From: Mesorhizobium loti R88b
GTDB taxonomy: Bacteria; Pseudomonadota; Alphaproteobacteria; Rhizobiales; Rhizobiaceae
Assembly: GCF_013170845.1 (NCBI RefSeq)
Contig: NZ_CP033367.1
Location: 4,775,001 to 4,839,000, forward strand
DNA: 64,000 nucleotides
Direction: 5' to 3'
Positions within the stretch are counted from its first letter, which is position 1. Every line of letters starts with the position of its first letter. The translations under genes were made by a program, and so were the position numbers. The notes beneath the pieces were generated by a model. The model saw only the letters and a list, made by a program, of their open reading frames with translations. It ran no database searches and had not been told where the DNA came from. Shown piece after piece: positions 32,993 to 41,820 of this stretch.

Positions 32993-34063
32993 ATGCGACC
33001 CGGGACAAGAACAATAACGGCGCTGTTCTGGCTGTTTGCGGCCGGCGGGGCGCATGCCGAGACGCTGCTGGTCGGGGTCGCCGCGCCCTTGTCTGGACCT
33101 TCAGCCATCCTCGGCAAACAGATCGAGCTTGGCACCGGCCTGGCGGCGCAAGCCAACGGCATCGAACTCAAGACCGTGGACGACGCCTGCACCGCCGATG
33201 GGGGTGCTGCCGCGGCCAGGGATTTTGCCGCAGCCAAGGTCAATGTCGTGGTCGGCTTCCTCTGCACCGACGCCATCGAGGCGGCGATGCCGATCCTGAA
33301 GGACGCCAATATCCCGGTCATCACAGTCGGCGTGCGCACCGAAAGCCTGACCGACCGCCGCGCCAAGACCGGCTGGCCGGTCTATCGGCTCGGGCCGCGT
33401 GGCGACGACGAGCGCAACGCGGTGGCGGCCAGCCTCACCCGACTGTGGCAGAACGAACTGTTCGCCATCATCGACGACGGCACCATCTACGGCCGCGAGA
33501 TGGCCGAGACATTTCGCGCGGCGGCCGAGCAGGCAGCGCTGAAACCCGTCTTCGTCGACACGTTCAGGCCGCAGCTCGATAACCAGATCGGCCTGGTCGG
33601 TCGGCTGAAAAAGGCCGGCGCCACACATGTCTTTGCCGGGGGCGACGGCGACGACATCGCCATTATGGGCCGCGATGCCGCGCAGCTCCAGGCCGGCATC
33701 GTCTTTGCCGGCGGCGAGAACCTGCGCACGCCGCCCGGCGACGTACCTTATGCCTTGGGCACGTTGATGATCGCACCGCCTGAATGGGCCGACATCGCCG
33801 ATCCAAAAGTGCTGGAAAGCTTCTCCGCCCAGAAGATCGCGCCGGACGGTTACACGCTGCCGGCCTATGCGGCGATCGAGATTGCCAAGGCGGCGGCGCT
33901 GTCCGAGAGTTCCGGCAAGCCGTTGACCGAGGCGTTGACCGGGCAGGATTTCAGCACCGCGATCGGGCCGGTCCGCTTCGACGCCAAGGGTGACCTCAGC
34001 CAGAGCCCGTACCGTGTCTTCCGCTTCGACGGCACGCGCTTCGTGCCCGCAGAAAGCAATTGA
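32993..34063 (+). CDS. ABC transporter substrate-binding protein (branched-chain amino acid type)
   Basis: Start at MRPGTRTITALFW, giving a signal peptide cleaved after AHA-ET. The mature domain has the Leu/Ile/Val-binding-protein fold: LLVGVAAPLSGPSAILGKQIELG, NVVVGFLCTDAIEAAMPIL, VYRLGPRGDDERNAVAASL and AGATHVFAGGDGDDIA. No permease or ATPase genes adjoin, so it is an orphan binding protein. The stop overlaps the P1 peptidase start (TGATG), so the two are coupled. About 356 aa. Confidence 0.87.
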   Translation: MRPGTRTITALFWLFAAGGAHAETLLVGVAAPLSGPSAILGKQIELGTGLAAQANGIELKTVDDACTADGGAAAARDFAAAKVNVVVGFLCTDAIEAAMPILKDANIPVITVGVRTESLTDRRAKTGWPVYRLGPRGDDERNAVAASLTRLWQNELFAIIDDGTIYGREMAETFRAAAEQAALKPVFVDTFRPQLDNQIGLVGRLKKAGATHVFAGGDGDDIAIMGRDAAQLQAGIVFAGGENLRTPPGDVPYALGTLMIAPPEWADIADPKVLESFSAQKIAPDGYTLPAYAAIEIAKAAALSESSGKPLTEALTGQDFSTAIGPVRFDAKGDLSQSPYRVFRFDGTRFVPAESN

Positions 34064-35085
34064 TGTTCCGCACCGGGCCGCGCAACCTGATCACCGACGT
34101 TGCCGGCCTGCGCGTTGGCAATGCTTCCGATGCCAGGCTGAAGTCCGGCGTGACATCAGTGCTTTGCGACCAGCCGGCCGTAGCCGGGGTCCAGATCCTG
34201 GGCGGCGCGCCCGGCACCCGCGAGACCGACCTGCTCGAACCGCACAATTCCGTCGAGGCAGTGCACGCCGTCGTGCTCTCAGGCGGTTCAGCCTTCGGCC
34301 TCGATGCCGCGTCCGGGGTGCAGGCGGCGCTGCGCGAGCGCGGCATCGGGCTGGAGGTGGGCGGTTTTCGTGTGCCGATCGTGCCGACAGCAATCCTCTT
34401 CGATCTGCGCAACGGCGGCGACAAGGACTGGGGCCGCTACCCGCCCTACCGCGATCTCGGCTATGAGGCAGTGCAAGATGCCGGGCTCGATTTCCAGCTC
34501 GGCACGATCGGCGCCGGCACCGGTGCGCTGACCTCAGGGCTCGTAGGGGGTCTCGGCTCGGCCTCGACGCTGCTCGACAGTGGCGTCACCATCGGCGCGC
34601 TGGCAGCCGTCAATCCGACCGGCTCGGTGACCGTGGGGCGAACCCGCCATTTCTGGGCGGCGCCTTTCGAGATTGGTGATGAATTTGGCGGGCTCGGCTA
34701 TCCCTCGCCAATGCCGGACGATGCAAAACGCATTTTGTTGAAGTATCGCGACAAGCGCGTCGCCGCGAAGACGGAGACCGGCGGCAACACAACCATCGCC
34801 GTCATCGCCACGGACGCGGTTCTTACCAAGGCCGCGGCCAAACGCCTGGCGATATCGGCGCATGACGGCTTCGTGCGAGCCATCTGGCCAACGCATACGC
34901 CGGCCGATGGCGACCTGGTGTTTGCGCTGGCGACCGGCACGAGTGGCATCGAACTGACGGCCGACGCGGCAATCGACCTCTATGCCGCAGCCGGAGCCAC
35001 GATGGCGCGCGCCATCAGTCGAGGCGTGTTTGCCGCGACGCCAGCCGACAACGATCTGTTTCCGGTCTGGTCGTCGCGTCGCTAG
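34063..35085 (+). CDS. P1 family peptidase (DmpA/BapA-like aminopeptidase)
   Basis: The protein opens GPRNLITDVAGLRVGNASD and has HAVVLSGGSAFGLDAASGV and the autoprocessing site ETGGNTTIAVIATDA, where cleavage before Thr243 would free the N-terminal nucleophile. P1 peptidases process themselves into two chains and cut N-terminal residues from D- or beta-peptides. It is coupled to the upstream binding protein, which suggests peptide or amide uptake followed by hydrolysis. Length 340 aa. Confidence 0.9.
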   Translation: MFRTGPRNLITDVAGLRVGNASDARLKSGVTSVLCDQPAVAGVQILGGAPGTRETDLLEPHNSVEAVHAVVLSGGSAFGLDAASGVQAALRERGIGLEVGGFRVPIVPTAILFDLRNGGDKDWGRYPPYRDLGYEAVQDAGLDFQLGTIGAGTGALTSGLVGGLGSASTLLDSGVTIGALAAVNPTGSVTVGRTRHFWAAPFEIGDEFGGLGYPSPMPDDAKRILLKYRDKRVAAKTETGGNTTIAVIATDAVLTKAAAKRLAISAHDGFVRAIWPTHTPADGDLVFALATGTSGIELTADAAIDLYAAAGATMARAISRGVFAATPADNDLFPVWSSRR

Positions 35086-35097
35086 CCAAACCGCCGA

Positions 35098-35352
35098 TCA
35101 GACCGGATCGGATTTTTCTTCTTCGAACGTCACCGCGACATCGGAATTCGCCGACAGCCACACCTTCTTGCCATCGACCTCGGCAACCAGAGCCAGAGGA
35201 ATGTAGTGGTGATGACCCTTGTGGGCGCCCTCGCCGCTGTCGGCCTTGGTCAGCTTGATGCGCTCACCGTCGACCTTGTCGACAGTGCCGACATGCACGC
35301 CATCGGCGCCAACGACTTCCATATGTTCACGAATTTTGCTGGTGTCGGTCAT
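35098..35352 (-). CDS. DUF2171 protein (84 aa)
   Basis: ATG 35352 has GGAGAA upstream. MTDTSKIREHMEVVGADGVHVGTVDKVDGERIKLTKADSG is the typical DUF2171 start, and HHHYIPLALVAEVDGKKVWLSANSD follows. The fold resembles a small PRC-barrel. Function unknown; members often appear among stress-induced proteins in Rhizobiales, but I see no EcfG promoter here. Confidence 0.85.
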   Translation of the reverse strand: MTDTSKIREHMEVVGADGVHVGTVDKVDGERIKLTKADSGEGAHKGHHHYIPLALVAEVDGKKVWLSANSDVAVTFEEEKSDPV

Positions 35353-35485
35353 GGTGGTTCTCCATTGGGGACTGCCGACAATAACAAATGACGAGCCGAT
35401 TGGATGCATCGGCTTTTGACCCGCACGACGTTTTGATTCGGCCGTGCTAGGGATTGAACGATTGCTGTGGCGCGAGTGAAAAACG

Positions 35486-36223
35486 ATGCGAATGCTTTTC
35501 CTGTTTGCCGTTTCCCTGGCCGCTTCCTTGGCCGCACAGTTTGCGGCGTCGATCGGCGCCCGGGCCGGCGATGTCGCCGAGCTTGAAATCCTTGGCTTCA
35601 CAAAGGACGGCGGCGTTTTCGCCTTCGAGGAATATGGCGTCCAGGACGGGTCGGGTTTTCCCTATGCCAACCGCTATTACATCGACACGAGGAATGACAG
35701 CTTCCTCCAGGGCACGCCGATCAGGGTCCGGCTCGACGACGAGAATGCCAAACTGGACGCTGCCCGCCTCCAGGCCCGGCAGAAAGGCGAGGCCATTGTC
35801 AGCCAGGCTGAGTTGAGCGCCAACCGCGGCATCACCGCCGGCTTCAACCCGGTGACCGAGCTTTCGGCCGATCCGCACCGCATAGTGGTCAATCCGCGGC
35901 CGATCTTTTCTCCGGTCGACCAGCCTCTCGAGTTCCGGCTGGACGAAATCGGCATGAACAATACCGAAGGCTGCGAGAGCCAGGGCGAGATCAACGGCTT
36001 CCGGCTGCTGCGCATCGAGGCGCAGGATGGCGGTGCCACCAAGTTGCTGCACGAGGACAAGTCGATTCCCAAGAGCCGGGGCTGCCCGAACGGCTATCGC
36101 ATCGGTGCGGTCCAGACATTCTCCATGGACAGCCTCAGCGCCTATGCCGTCCTGATCGCGGTGCGCCTATATGGCTTCGAGGGGCCGGACTATCGCTGGA
36201 TCGCCGTGACCGGCCGCCTGTGA
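35486..36223 (+). CDS. Predicted secreted DUF2259 protein
   Basis: A signal peptide (MRMLFLFAVSLAASLAAQFAASIGARA) precedes a domain with AELEILGFTKDGGVFAFEEYGVQDGSGFPYA and YYIDTRNDSFLQGTPIRV, the DUF2259 pattern. Two cysteines (EGCESQ, RGCPNG) are likely paired. Periplasmic. Its stop overlaps the GTG of the next gene (GTGA), so the pair is cotranscribed. Function unknown. Confidence 0.82.
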   Translation: MRMLFLFAVSLAASLAAQFAASIGARAGDVAELEILGFTKDGGVFAFEEYGVQDGSGFPYANRYYIDTRNDSFLQGTPIRVRLDDENAKLDAARLQARQKGEAIVSQAELSANRGITAGFNPVTELSADPHRIVVNPRPIFSPVDQPLEFRLDEIGMNNTEGCESQGEINGFRLLRIEAQDGGATKLLHEDKSIPKSRGCPNGYRIGAVQTFSMDSLSAYAVLIAVRLYGFEGPDYRWIAVTGRL

Positions 36224-36744
36224 CAGCGCTCGTTCAACCCGCCAGGCGCAATCGTGCCCTGCGCCGCCTGCGCCACGCGATGCCAACACTGCGCGAAGCG
36301 CTTCTCGGTGCCGTGCTGTGGGCCGCCACGATGGGTGCCAGCGCGCTCGTCAACCTGTTGCTGGACAATTGGGTGACACCGGACAAGATCCGCACCGTAT
36401 CGCTGCTGTTTGCGGGCGGCGGCGCCCTGGCCATTCCGGTTGGCCTGTTCGCCGCACGGCTGGTCTCGCTCGGAAGGGGCTGGGAGGTTGCCTTCGCAGC
36501 GACATTGGTGGGCCTCGCCGCCGCAACGATCGGCCTGACCGCCGGCCTGTACGCACTGCAATACCGGTCATACTACGCCGAATGGCATGCACCCGCCTTC
36601 ACCCTGGAATGGGGGTTCCAACTCGTCTTCACCATGGCGGTGGCGTTCTACCAGTTCGTGGTGCTGGGTATCAGGCTCTATTTTCCACTGGGTTTCGTCG
36701 CCTTGTTTGCCGCGAGCCTCTGGTTTGCGCGGCGGCAACGTTGA
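36220..36744 (+). CDS. Integral membrane protein (GTG start, 174 aa)
   Basis: GTG 36220 overlaps the DUF2259 stop. A basic N-terminus (RRNRALRRLRHAM) leads to four membrane segments: about residues 25-48, 59-83, 91-114 and 132-168 (the last may be two). I recognise no family. Translational coupling suggests a shared role with the DUF2259 protein. Confidence 0.78.
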   Translation: MTALVQPARRNRALRRLRHAMPTLREALLGAVLWAATMGASALVNLLLDNWVTPDKIRTVSLLFAGGGALAIPVGLFAARLVSLGRGWEVAFAATLVGLAAATIGLTAGLYALQYRSYYAEWHAPAFTLEWGFQLVFTMAVAFYQFVVLGIRLYFPLGFVALFAASLWFARRQR

Positions 36745-36781
36745 GCATTTTGTCCGCCTCTGTTAGGACGCGGGCTAACCC

Positions 36782-36878
36782 AGAGCGGTTCGGCGTTTGG
36801 CAGAACCGCCGACCCGCTCTAATTCCTTCTCCTCGCAATTCCCGTGGGAAAACCGCTGCACATTTTTCCTGGAATTGC
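36782..36878. repeat. Composite palindromic repeat upstream of purB
   Basis: Two elements sit side by side. AGAGCGG (36782-36788) pairs with CCGCTCT (36814-36820), with an inner CGGTTC/GAACCG pair. GCAATTCC (36835-36842) pairs with GGAATTGC (36871-36878), the family also at 6246, 24602 and 42917. The purB ATG is 24 bp downstream. Confidence 0.7.
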
Positions 36879-36901
36879 TCTAGATAAATCAGGACTGACC
36901 G

Positions 36902-38209
36902 ATGATCCCTCGCTATTCCCGGCCGGAAATGGTCGCCATCTGGTCGCCCGAAACCCGGTTTCGCATCTGGTTCGAAATCGAGGCCCATGCCTGCGATGCA
37001 CTGGCCGAACTCGGCGTTATCCCTAAAGCGGCCGCGAAAACCATCTGGGAAAAGGGCAGCGCGGCGAAATTCGACGTCGACAAGATCGACGAGATCGAGC
37101 GCGTAACCAAGCATGACGTCATCGCCTTCCTGACCCATCTCGCCGAATTCGTCGGACCCGACGCACGCTTCATCCACCAGGGCATGACCTCTTCGGATGT
37201 TCTGGACACCTGCTTTGCCGTCCAGCTCACCCGCGCCAGCGACATCCTGCTGGGTGACATTGACGGCCTGCTTGCCGCCCTCAAGCGCCGCGCCTTCGAG
37301 CACAAGGACACCGTCACCATCGGCCGCAGCCACGGCATCCACGCCGAACCGACAACCTTCGGCATCAAGCTGGCGCAGGCCTATGCCGAGTTCTCGCGCT
37401 GCCGCGAGCGGCTGGTGCACGCACGCGAGGACATCGCAACCTGCGCGATTTCAGGCGCCGTCGGCACGTTCGCCAACATCGAGCCCTATGTCGAAGAGCA
37501 TGTCGCGGCAAAGCTAGGGCTTAAGCCGGAGCCGGTGTCGACGCAGGTCATCCCACGCGATCGCCATGCGATGTTCTTTGCCACGCTCGGCGTCATCGCC
37601 TCGTCGATGGAGCGGCTGGCGACCGAGATCCGCCATCTGCAGCGCACCGAGGTGCTGGAAGCGGAAGAGTATTTTTCGCCGGGCCAGAAAGGCTCGTCGG
37701 CAATGCCGCACAAGCGCAACCCGGTGCTGACGGAAAACCTCACCGGCCTTGCCCGCATGGTGCGCTCCATGGCGTTGCCGGCGATGGAGGATGTCGCGCT
37801 CTGGCACGAGCGCGATATCTCGCATTCCTCGGTCGAGCGCATGATCGGTCCGGACGCCACGGTGACGCTCGATTTCGCACTGTCGCGGTTGACCGGCGTC
37901 ATCGACAAGCTGGTCGTCTATCCCGAGAACATGCTGAAGAACATGAACAAGTTCAGGGGTCTCGTGCATTCGCAGCGCGTGATGCTGGCGCTGACGCAGG
38001 CCGGCCTATCGCGCGAGGACTCCTACCGGCTGGTGCAGCGCAACGCCATGAGGGTGTGGGAACAAGGTGCTGATTTTCTTGAAGAACTTCTGGCCGACAA
38101 GGAAGTGACCGCGGCATTGCCCGAGGCGGAGATTCGCGAGAAATTCGACCTGGGCTATCACACCAAGCATGTCGATACGATTTTCAGGCGGGTTTTTGGG
38201 GAGGCCTGA
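36902..38209 (+). CDS. purB: Adenylosuccinate lyase
   Basis: Fumarase/aspartase superfamily signatures: FIHQGMTSSDVLDT, TIGRSHGIHAEPTTFG (catalytic His), and the signature loop KGSSAMPHKRNPVLTENL with its catalytic Ser. The enzyme makes AICAR plus fumarate from SAICAR, and AMP from adenylosuccinate, in purine synthesis. Length 435 aa and the MIPRYSRPEMVAIWSPETRF start are typical of the PurB type. The composite repeat at 36782 precedes it. Confidence 0.96.
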   Translation: MIPRYSRPEMVAIWSPETRFRIWFEIEAHACDALAELGVIPKAAAKTIWEKGSAAKFDVDKIDEIERVTKHDVIAFLTHLAEFVGPDARFIHQGMTSSDVLDTCFAVQLTRASDILLGDIDGLLAALKRRAFEHKDTVTIGRSHGIHAEPTTFGIKLAQAYAEFSRCRERLVHAREDIATCAISGAVGTFANIEPYVEEHVAAKLGLKPEPVSTQVIPRDRHAMFFATLGVIASSMERLATEIRHLQRTEVLEAEEYFSPGQKGSSAMPHKRNPVLTENLTGLARMVRSMALPAMEDVALWHERDISHSSVERMIGPDATVTLDFALSRLTGVIDKLVVYPENMLKNMNKFRGLVHSQRVMLALTQAGLSREDSYRLVQRNAMRVWEQGADFLEELLADKEVTAALPEAEIREKFDLGYHTKHVDTIFRRVFGEA

Positions 38210-38237
38210 CAAGCTTCGTGCCGGAGCGATCTGAACG

Positions 38238-38585
38238 ATGGGTGTGATCGTCATTGGTGAAGGCATCGAGGACTTTGGCACCGCATCTTGGTTTGCGCGG
38301 TGGGTGATCCGCTATTGTATCGGCGAAGTCGGGGAAAGACCTTACCTCGTCAACTTCAAAAACCAATATGATTGGGGCTACAATTGCATCTATGTGGATC
38401 AGCTCGCCTCAGCTGATCTCGCTGAATTTGCTGGTTTGCTGCACAAGTTTGTACTCGATTTCGAACTCGACGCTCCGAGCTACGATCGCGAGAAATTTCT
38501 TGCGCATGCGCAACACCTATCCGCGCTTGTCGACACCTACGTCGAGAAGCGTAAGGCTCTAGGGTCCACTGGAGCCGCCGAATAG
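38238..38585 (+). CDS. Orphan hypothetical protein (115 aa), lower GC
   Basis: A clean frame MGVIVIGEGIEDFGTASWFARWVIRYC..., ending KALGSTGAAE. By eye its GC is near 53%, clearly below neighbouring genes. The WFARWVIRY and YDWGYNCIYVDQL segments recall small alpha/beta immunity-like proteins, but I recognise no family. No strong ribosome site. It sits between purB and the VOC gene; the composition suggests recent acquisition. Confidence 0.6.
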   Translation: MGVIVIGEGIEDFGTASWFARWVIRYCIGEVGERPYLVNFKNQYDWGYNCIYVDQLASADLAEFAGLLHKFVLDFELDAPSYDREKFLAHAQHLSALVDTYVEKRKALGSTGAAE

Positions 38586-38588
38586 GGC

Positions 38589-39494
38589 TTAACTGCCAGC
38601 CTTTCCAGGAACAGTCCTGATCACCGTGCCCCACGGGTCCTCACGGCTGCTCTCGCTGGCCACATTGTCTGAACGCATCTCGACCCAGGCAAGCCCCGAC
38701 CGGCTGGGATCACGGCGGCCGGCGCCGGGACTCTGCCAGGCGTTCGCGCCGATATGGTGGTGATAACCGCCCGACGACAGGAAAACCGCCTGGCCGCCAT
38801 ATTTCGCCACCGTGTCGAAGCCGAACTCCTTGTTCCACCAAGTCTCTGCCTCTTCCGGCCTGCCGACGCGCAAATGGACATGACCGACAATGCTGTTTTC
38901 GGGCGCACCTTGCCAACCGGCATCGCCGGCCGGCACGCTGCCAACGACCGCAGGAATGTTCATGCGTTCCGTTGCCATCGCCACCTTGTCGCCGTTCCAC
39001 TTCCAGTCCTGCGGACGGCGGTCGGCATAGATTTCGATGCCATTGCCCTCGGGGTCGGTCAGGTACAGGGCTTCGCTGACCAGATGGTCCGAAGCACCCT
39101 CGATGGCGATCTTGGCTGATATGGCATGGTTGATCCAGCGGCCGAGATCGGCGCGGCTGGGCAGCAGGAAAGCGGTGTGGAACAGGCCGGCGCTGCGCGG
39201 ATCGTCCGGCTTGGCCGAAGGATCAGCCTCGATGACCAGCAGTGGGCGGCTGCCGGCGCCGAGCGTGATGGCGCCATCGGCACGGCTCAACTCCTGCAGC
39301 CCAACGACTCTGCGGTAGTAGGCCGCGAGGCTTTCGGCATCGCGTGCCTTGAGCCCGACGCGGGCAACGCTCACCGGCGTGGTGGCGGCAAATGGCAGTT
39401 CGCTCATCATTGTCTCCGTTGCGGCAACGCTTGATGGAACTCCAAAAGCCAGGAACCCGGCGCCGCCGATCAATGTACGTCGTGTCAGCGCCAA
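38589..39494 (-). CDS. VOC family (catechol 2,3-dioxygenase-like) protein, possible Tat signal
   Basis: Two VOC modules: VARVGLKARDAESLAAYYRRVVGLQEL and VGHVHLRVGRPEEAETWWNKEFGFD, with AGLFHTAFLLPSRADLG, LTDPEGNGIEIYADRRP and FLSSGGYHHHIGANAW supplying His/Glu metal ligands. The gene is given from TTG 39494, which encodes a twin-arginine signal-like start (LTRRTLIGGAGFLAFG). However, ATG 39410 (MMSELPFAATTP) has the better ribosome site (GGAGACA ATG) and is the safer start for a cytosolic enzyme. Confidence 0.82.
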   Translation of the reverse strand: MALTRRTLIGGAGFLAFGVPSSVAATETMMSELPFAATTPVSVARVGLKARDAESLAAYYRRVVGLQELSRADGAITLGAGSRPLLVIEADPSAKPDDPRSAGLFHTAFLLPSRADLGRWINHAISAKIAIEGASDHLVSEALYLTDPEGNGIEIYADRRPQDWKWNGDKVAMATERMNIPAVVGSVPAGDAGWQGAPENSIVGHVHLRVGRPEEAETWWNKEFGFDTVAKYGGQAVFLSSGGYHHHIGANAWQSPGAGRRDPSRSGLAWVEMRSDNVASESSREDPWGTVIRTVPGKAGS

Positions 39495-39650
39495 AATCCG
39501 GCCCCCACGGCTGTTTCTCTCCCGACGACAGATCGTCTATCGCAATCGTTCACACAAGACAGCGAAAAGCGAACATGGTGTTCACCATTCCGAGCAGGAG
39601 CATGCCCTTCAACGGTTGCATGAGGCAATCGGGCTCGCTATCTCAGCGCC

Positions 39651-40205
39651 ATGAAAGTCAAAGACGCAGATATCCTGATCGTGCCGGGCTACACCAATTC
39701 CGGGCCTGAGCATTGGCAGACCCGTTGGCAATCGAAACTGTCGACGGCGCGCCGTGTCGAACAGGCGGAATGGTCGAAACCGGTGCGCGAGGATTGGACG
39801 GCGAGCGTGGCCAAGGCGGTCAACGAAGCCGAGAGGCCGGTCGTCATCGTCGCGCATTCGCTGGGGGTCGCCGCCGCGGTACAGGCCGTTCCGCGATTCG
39901 TGAGGCCAGTTGCCGGAGCCTTCTTCGTGGCACCGCCCGATGTCGCCAATCCCAAGATCAAGCCGAAGCACCTGATGACCTTCGGCCCCTATCCGCGCGA
40001 GCCGCTGCCTTTTCCGTCGATCGTGATTGCCAGCCGCAACGACCCGTTCTGCGCCTTCGATGTCGCCGAGGACATTGCCGGGGCCTGGGGCTCGCTGTTC
40101 ATCGACGCCGGCGAGACCGGCCACCTCAATGCGGATTCGGGCTTCGGCCCGTGGCCCGAAGGATCCATGACCTTCGCCAAGTTCCTCACCGATCTGAAGG
40201 CGTAG
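39651..40205 (+). CDS. RBBP9/YdeN family alpha/beta hydrolase
   Basis: Typical features: DADILIVPGYTNSGPEHWQTRW near the start, nucleophile Ser70 in VIVAHSLGVAAA, an acidic residue in ASRNDPFC and the His in GETGHLNADSGFG. Length 184 aa matches the family of small serine hydrolases of unknown physiological substrate. Confidence 0.9.
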   Translation: MKVKDADILIVPGYTNSGPEHWQTRWQSKLSTARRVEQAEWSKPVREDWTASVAKAVNEAERPVVIVAHSLGVAAAVQAVPRFVRPVAGAFFVAPPDVANPKIKPKHLMTFGPYPREPLPFPSIVIASRNDPFCAFDVAEDIAGAWGSLFIDAGETGHLNADSGFGPWPEGSMTFAKFLTDLKA

Positions 40206-40222
40206 TTTCTTCGGGCGCCTCG

Positions 40223-40996
40223 TCAGGCGCCGATCGAATCCTTGATGCCCTTCAGCAGGGTCTTTGCCCCCAGCGAAATCACCGCATGCTCGGACCCGGT
40301 GGCCAGCAGACGATAACCCATCGCCACGACACGGCCGGCAATTGCTGGTTCGACGACATAAATAGCGGCATGTTTACCGGCCTTGCGGGTGCGCTCGGCG
40401 ACCGATGCTATCGTCTCCATCATGCTTTCCAGCGTCGAATTGACGGTCGTGCCGTTGCTCCAGGCGATCGAGAAATCCGACGGTCCCAGGAAAATGCCGT
40501 CAATGCCCGGCGTGTCGAGAATGCCGTCGAGCGCGTCAAGCGCGGCACGCGTCTCGACCATGGCGAAGGCCATGGTGCGCTGGTTGGTGTCGCGCAGCCA
40601 TTCGGCATAGTCGCCCTTGCCATGGCGTGGAAAGGCGTAGGTGGGGCCCCAGGAGCGCTCGCCGAGCGGCGGATATTTCATCGCCGCGGCAAACAGCTTT
40701 GCATCGGCGACCGAGTTCACCATCGGCGCGATGACCGCTTCGGCGCCGAAATCGAGTGCCCGGCTTGCCATGTCGAAACGGCCGACGGGAATGCGCACCA
40801 GCGCTGGCTTGTTTGCCGCAAGTACCGGCACGAGACCGCGCAGCACGCTGTCCTCATGATGGCCGCCATGCTGCATGTCGAGCGTCACCGCATCGAAGCC
40901 CTGCTTGGCGAGGATTTCGACGGTCAGGGCGTCCGGCACGCCCGACCAGGCGGTGATCAGCGTTTCATCGGCGGCAAGGCGGGACTTCAGGGACAT
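40223..40996 (-). CDS. HpcH/HpaI family aldolase
   Basis: ATG 40996 begins MSLKSRLAADETLITAWSGVPDAL. Family segments are FDAVTLDMQHGGHHED (base His), PALVRIPVG, GAEAVIAPMVNSVADAK, ERSWGPTYAF, MVETRAALDALDGIL (metal Glu) and GIFLGPSDFSIAWS (metal Asp). Class II pyruvate aldolases of this group cleave 4-hydroxy-2-oxo acids. Substrate unknown. About 257 aa, normal. Confidence 0.9.
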   Translation of the reverse strand: MSLKSRLAADETLITAWSGVPDALTVEILAKQGFDAVTLDMQHGGHHEDSVLRGLVPVLAANKPALVRIPVGRFDMASRALDFGAEAVIAPMVNSVADAKLFAAAMKYPPLGERSWGPTYAFPRHGKGDYAEWLRDTNQRTMAFAMVETRAALDALDGILDTPGIDGIFLGPSDFSIAWSNGTTVNSTLESMMETIASVAERTRKAGKHAAIYVVEPAIAGRVVAMGYRLLATGSEHAVISLGAKTLLKGIKDSIGA

Positions 40997-41054
40997 CAAT
41001 CTCTTTCCTCGTTAACTCTGGGAGTTTCAGCCGGAAACGGCGGCAAAGGCAAAG

Positions 41055-41081
41055 AAAAACCGCCCGGCTTGGCCGAGCGGT
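41055..41081 (-). terminator. Intrinsic terminator downstream of the zeta-subunit gene
   Basis: Minus strand: ACCGCTCGGC, a 3-nt loop, then GCCGGGCGGT with one mismatch, followed by a T-run (41059-41055). It lies beyond the tandem repeat at 41104 and is oriented to end transcripts from 41223-41543. Confidence 0.65.
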
Positions 41082-41103
41082 CGATTGGTCCAGTCATTCC
41101 TGT

Positions 41104-41212
41104 CTGTCGCAGGCTCTGTCGCAAAACCGTGGGACACTTTTGCGGAACCTGCTTCCTTCCAACTGTCGCAGGTTCTGTCGCAAGGCCGTGGGACACTTTT
41201 GCGGAACCTGCT
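41104..41212. repeat. Two tandem 50-bp palindromic repeats
   Basis: Copies at 41104-41153 and 41163-41212 differ at three positions and are spaced 59 bp apart. In the second copy GCAGGTTC (41168-41175) and GAACCTGC (41204-41211) are perfect inverted arms; the first copy has one mismatch. They lie between the zeta-subunit gene and its terminator. Confidence 0.85.
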
Positions 41213-41222
41213 CCGGCCTTGA

Positions 41223-41543
41223 TCAGGTGTTCTTGATCTGCTCGATCGCCTGCGCCATCAGTTCGTCCATGGTGCGGCGGATCTGGTGGTCCGACTGTTC
41301 GACGCCAGCGGCATCGAAATCCCGGCGGATCTTGCGGAACACGTCATGGTCGCCAGCTTCCTCGATGTCGGACACGACCACTTCCTTGGCATAGGCATCA
41401 GCATCCGCCCCCGACTTTCCGAGCTTTTCGGCGGCCCACAGGCCAAGCGCCTTGTTGCGGCGCGCCGAGGCCTTGAACCGAAGCTCCTCGTCGAAAGCAA
41501 ATTTGCGCTCGAAGCCTTCTTCGCGGTCTTTCATGCTGCTCAT
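41223..41543 (-). CDS. DUF1476 / F1-ATPase zeta subunit
   Basis: GGAGGG precedes ATG 41543. The 106-aa protein MSSMKDREEGFERKFAFDEELRFKASARRNKALGLWAAEKLG is the alphaproteobacterial zeta-subunit pattern. In Paracoccus this protein inhibits F1FO-ATPase from its N-terminal region; in other lineages the inhibitory role is reduced. Divergent from purC, a placement I recall in other Rhizobiales. Confidence 0.92.
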   Translation of the reverse strand: MSSMKDREEGFERKFAFDEELRFKASARRNKALGLWAAEKLGKSGADADAYAKEVVVSDIEEAGDHDVFRKIRRDFDAAGVEQSDHQIRRTMDELMAQAIEQIKNT

Positions 41544-41820
41544 GGCGTCCCTCCGGGTCAAATTCGATTCGTTTGCAAAAGGATATGTGTGTTGCCAAAG
41601 CACAAACCAAAAGGTCGCGAGCCGGTCAATATGCTTCATCGCATGCTGCGCTGCGGCATTTCAGTCCCGAAAGCGGTTGGTTGAAAGGATTTGCCGATTG
41701 AGCAAACGATGTGATTGGGATAGACCCGGCATTGAACCCAACCGTCGCCACAACTAATTTAGGCAGACGGACAGGAACTGGTCGCTTGCCGCCTGCCCGC
41801 AAATCCAGAGAAAAATTCAG

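Noticed and set aside
41620..41820. Purine riboswitch upstream of purC
   Set aside because: No conserved purine-aptamer pattern seen in the purC leader; not known in this lineage.
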